This document shows, one piece after another, positions 62,528 through 64,000 of a stretch of DNA of 64,000 bases. Below the pieces are notes generated by a model. It was not told the origin of the DNA and searched no databases. It saw only the letters and a program-made list of their open reading frames with translations. Positions within the stretch are counted from its first letter, which is position 1, and every line of letters starts with the position of its first letter. Position numbers and translations under genes: made by a program. Source of the stretch: Cyathus striatus (Eukaryota; Basidiomycota; Agaricomycetes; Agaricales; Nidulariaceae); assembly GCA_025738555.1 (NCBI GenBank), contig JAOVFP010000008.1:4340001-4404000 (forward strand), written 5' to 3'.

Positions 62528-64000
62528 TGAGAAATCTTCTTTGGGAGTTGGTCACATGATTACTGGATTAACATCCTGAAAAATGAAACGAATATGTGGG
62601 TGATTAGAATGATCACCCTGTAGAGGATGGTAAATGGTTCCCCTTGCCCAGCCTTTCACTGGGGCTACCAGTGGTTGTATCATGTCAAACACAATCCACT
62701 ATATCTTCAAAGATGTTATAACCAATGAGTTCAAAGTCTAGATGTGAAACTTACCCATAGAGACTAGCAAACAACAGGTATGTACCTATAACTAGTGGCC
62801 AGGGCATGCAACCATCATATGAAATACACAGATATATAGAGGATTATACAAGCACAACGAGCTAACACCCAATGTTCAGCAGGGTACAAACAATGTTAAA
62901 CTTTTAACCATACCAGGCAAAGTCTGATCTGAAGCAATGCTGAGCAATCAGCCTGCAAAGAGCGTTTTTCAACAACCTACATAAACCCTACTACCTAAAA
63001 AGGTAGTGGGAACAATTCTTACAGAAATAGTGACAGCCCAATGACAGTGTCCCTAAATAGTCCCTGGTCTTATCAAAATCTAAGCAACATGGATATGTGT
63101 ATGTTATAGCTGAACAGCAGAACTCTGAGGTTAGAGAATAAGATTCATTCACTGAGAAACATTAGACAAAGAGTAACATACATATCAATGGAAATAACTG
63201 TCCTGCTGCAAAGGTGGAAGTGGAATTGAACTGTCCCATGAAGGGATATTTCCATACTTGACAGAGTTACCATGATGCAGTTGGGTAATGTGTAAGTTGG
63301 ACATATATATATAAAGAGTGTGGATTGTCTAAAAGATTGTAAGAAAGATTGTAGGAGTAGGAAGATGGTGGCTCACTTACAATTCCAGTGTCTTTTATAC
63401 CACTTCAATGTGTCTACAAAATGTCTACTACTGTACGAATCAGATCAATTGGACAGTCACACGTCACACACCCATTCTGCCGCACCGAAATTTGGGCCAT
63501 GTCACATGTCACAAATGAAAATGCTGAAAGATTAGACCGTGACATATTTAGGTGCCGGCATAATACCTAAAAATGTTCAGTGTAATGACTATTTTTTCTT
63601 CTCCAAAAGCTAATTTTTGCTAAACGATAGTGTTCTGTACTTTTGAAAGCTAAATATATGCACTAATTTGGGCTTATTGGCTAGCTTGAGTAACAAAAAT
63701 GCCGAAAATTCTGGCATGTCACACTACAAATTCTTGTGTGCTGAAATCACTTTGTGGTTTGGGCCTGTCACACACTCAAAGGCATGCCCAATTGATTGGA
63801 TTCATACAGTATCTGCTAATATCTCCTATATTTTGTTAGTTTCTTCAATATATATTCTTGTGGATGTCGACTAAGTGGTCACCTGCAATGATAAAATGCA
63901 GTGACCACTCAGTGGAGCGAAAGCTTCAATTATTTGGGTCTTGGTGAATGTAAACTGTTACCCACCAAATGTAGCAGAGAATACTACAAGAAATCGAGCG
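62528..64000. other. no gene recognised
   Basis: Only short ORFs are present. GTCACATGTCAC-like motifs recur near 63460-63515 and 63716. Confidence 0.35.

Noticed and set aside
1..64000. CRISPR arrays, rRNA or tRNA genes
   Set aside because: No regularly spaced short repeats and no cloverleaf with A/B boxes were seen; a eukaryotic nuclear window is not expected to hold CRISPR.

Overview
The window looks like a stretch of a basidiomycete, probably Agaricomycete, nuclear genome. The genes carry short 41-74 bp GT-AG introns. There are fungal housekeeping genes (ATP-type PEPCK, Mediator subunit 14, a Scy1-like pseudokinase, a CNNM/Mam3 transporter) next to mushroom-type mobile DNA (DUF6589-type protein, Ty3/gypsy, Helitron, DDE transposon). 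All family names come from reading translated motifs; no search was run.

Layout. 1-4841: a RecQ-like helicase (cut by the window edge) and a DUF6589-type gene, tail to tail with 4 bp between their stops. 6195-22232: a compact host gene block: a seven-helix membrane protein, a CNNM transporter, a PHD-finger protein with SUMO-interaction-like motifs, PEPCK and MED14 (both minus strand), and a SCY1-like pseudokinase that shares a 228-bp divergent promoter with MED14. 22497-24040: a nested fold-back element without a convincing gene. 24097-30634: a TIR transposon of about 6.5 kb that carries a pogo/CENP-B-type DDE transposase, an Ulp1-like cysteine protease and a captured piece of an old yellow enzyme gene. 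33506-48089: a complete, very young 14.6-kb Ty3/gypsy element on the minus strand. Its LTRs appear to differ only by a T5/T3 run, and besides gag-pol it has a large unrecognised ORF between protease and RT and a second one after integrase. 48950-51120: an unrecognised gene plus a decayed tandem partial copy. 51324-57408: a broken Helitron RepHel gene. 57409-64000: AT-rich sequence with ORF remnants only.

Quality warning. PEPCK, CNNM, MED14, SCY1, the RecQ-like gene, gag, integrase, the retroelement insert ORF and the Helitron each contain at least one one-base frameshift, mostly a base missing from a short homopolymer. Essential genes are hit too, so uncorrected long-read assembly errors are the simplest explanation. 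The in-frame stops in the transposons look different: most fit C:G to T:A transitions.
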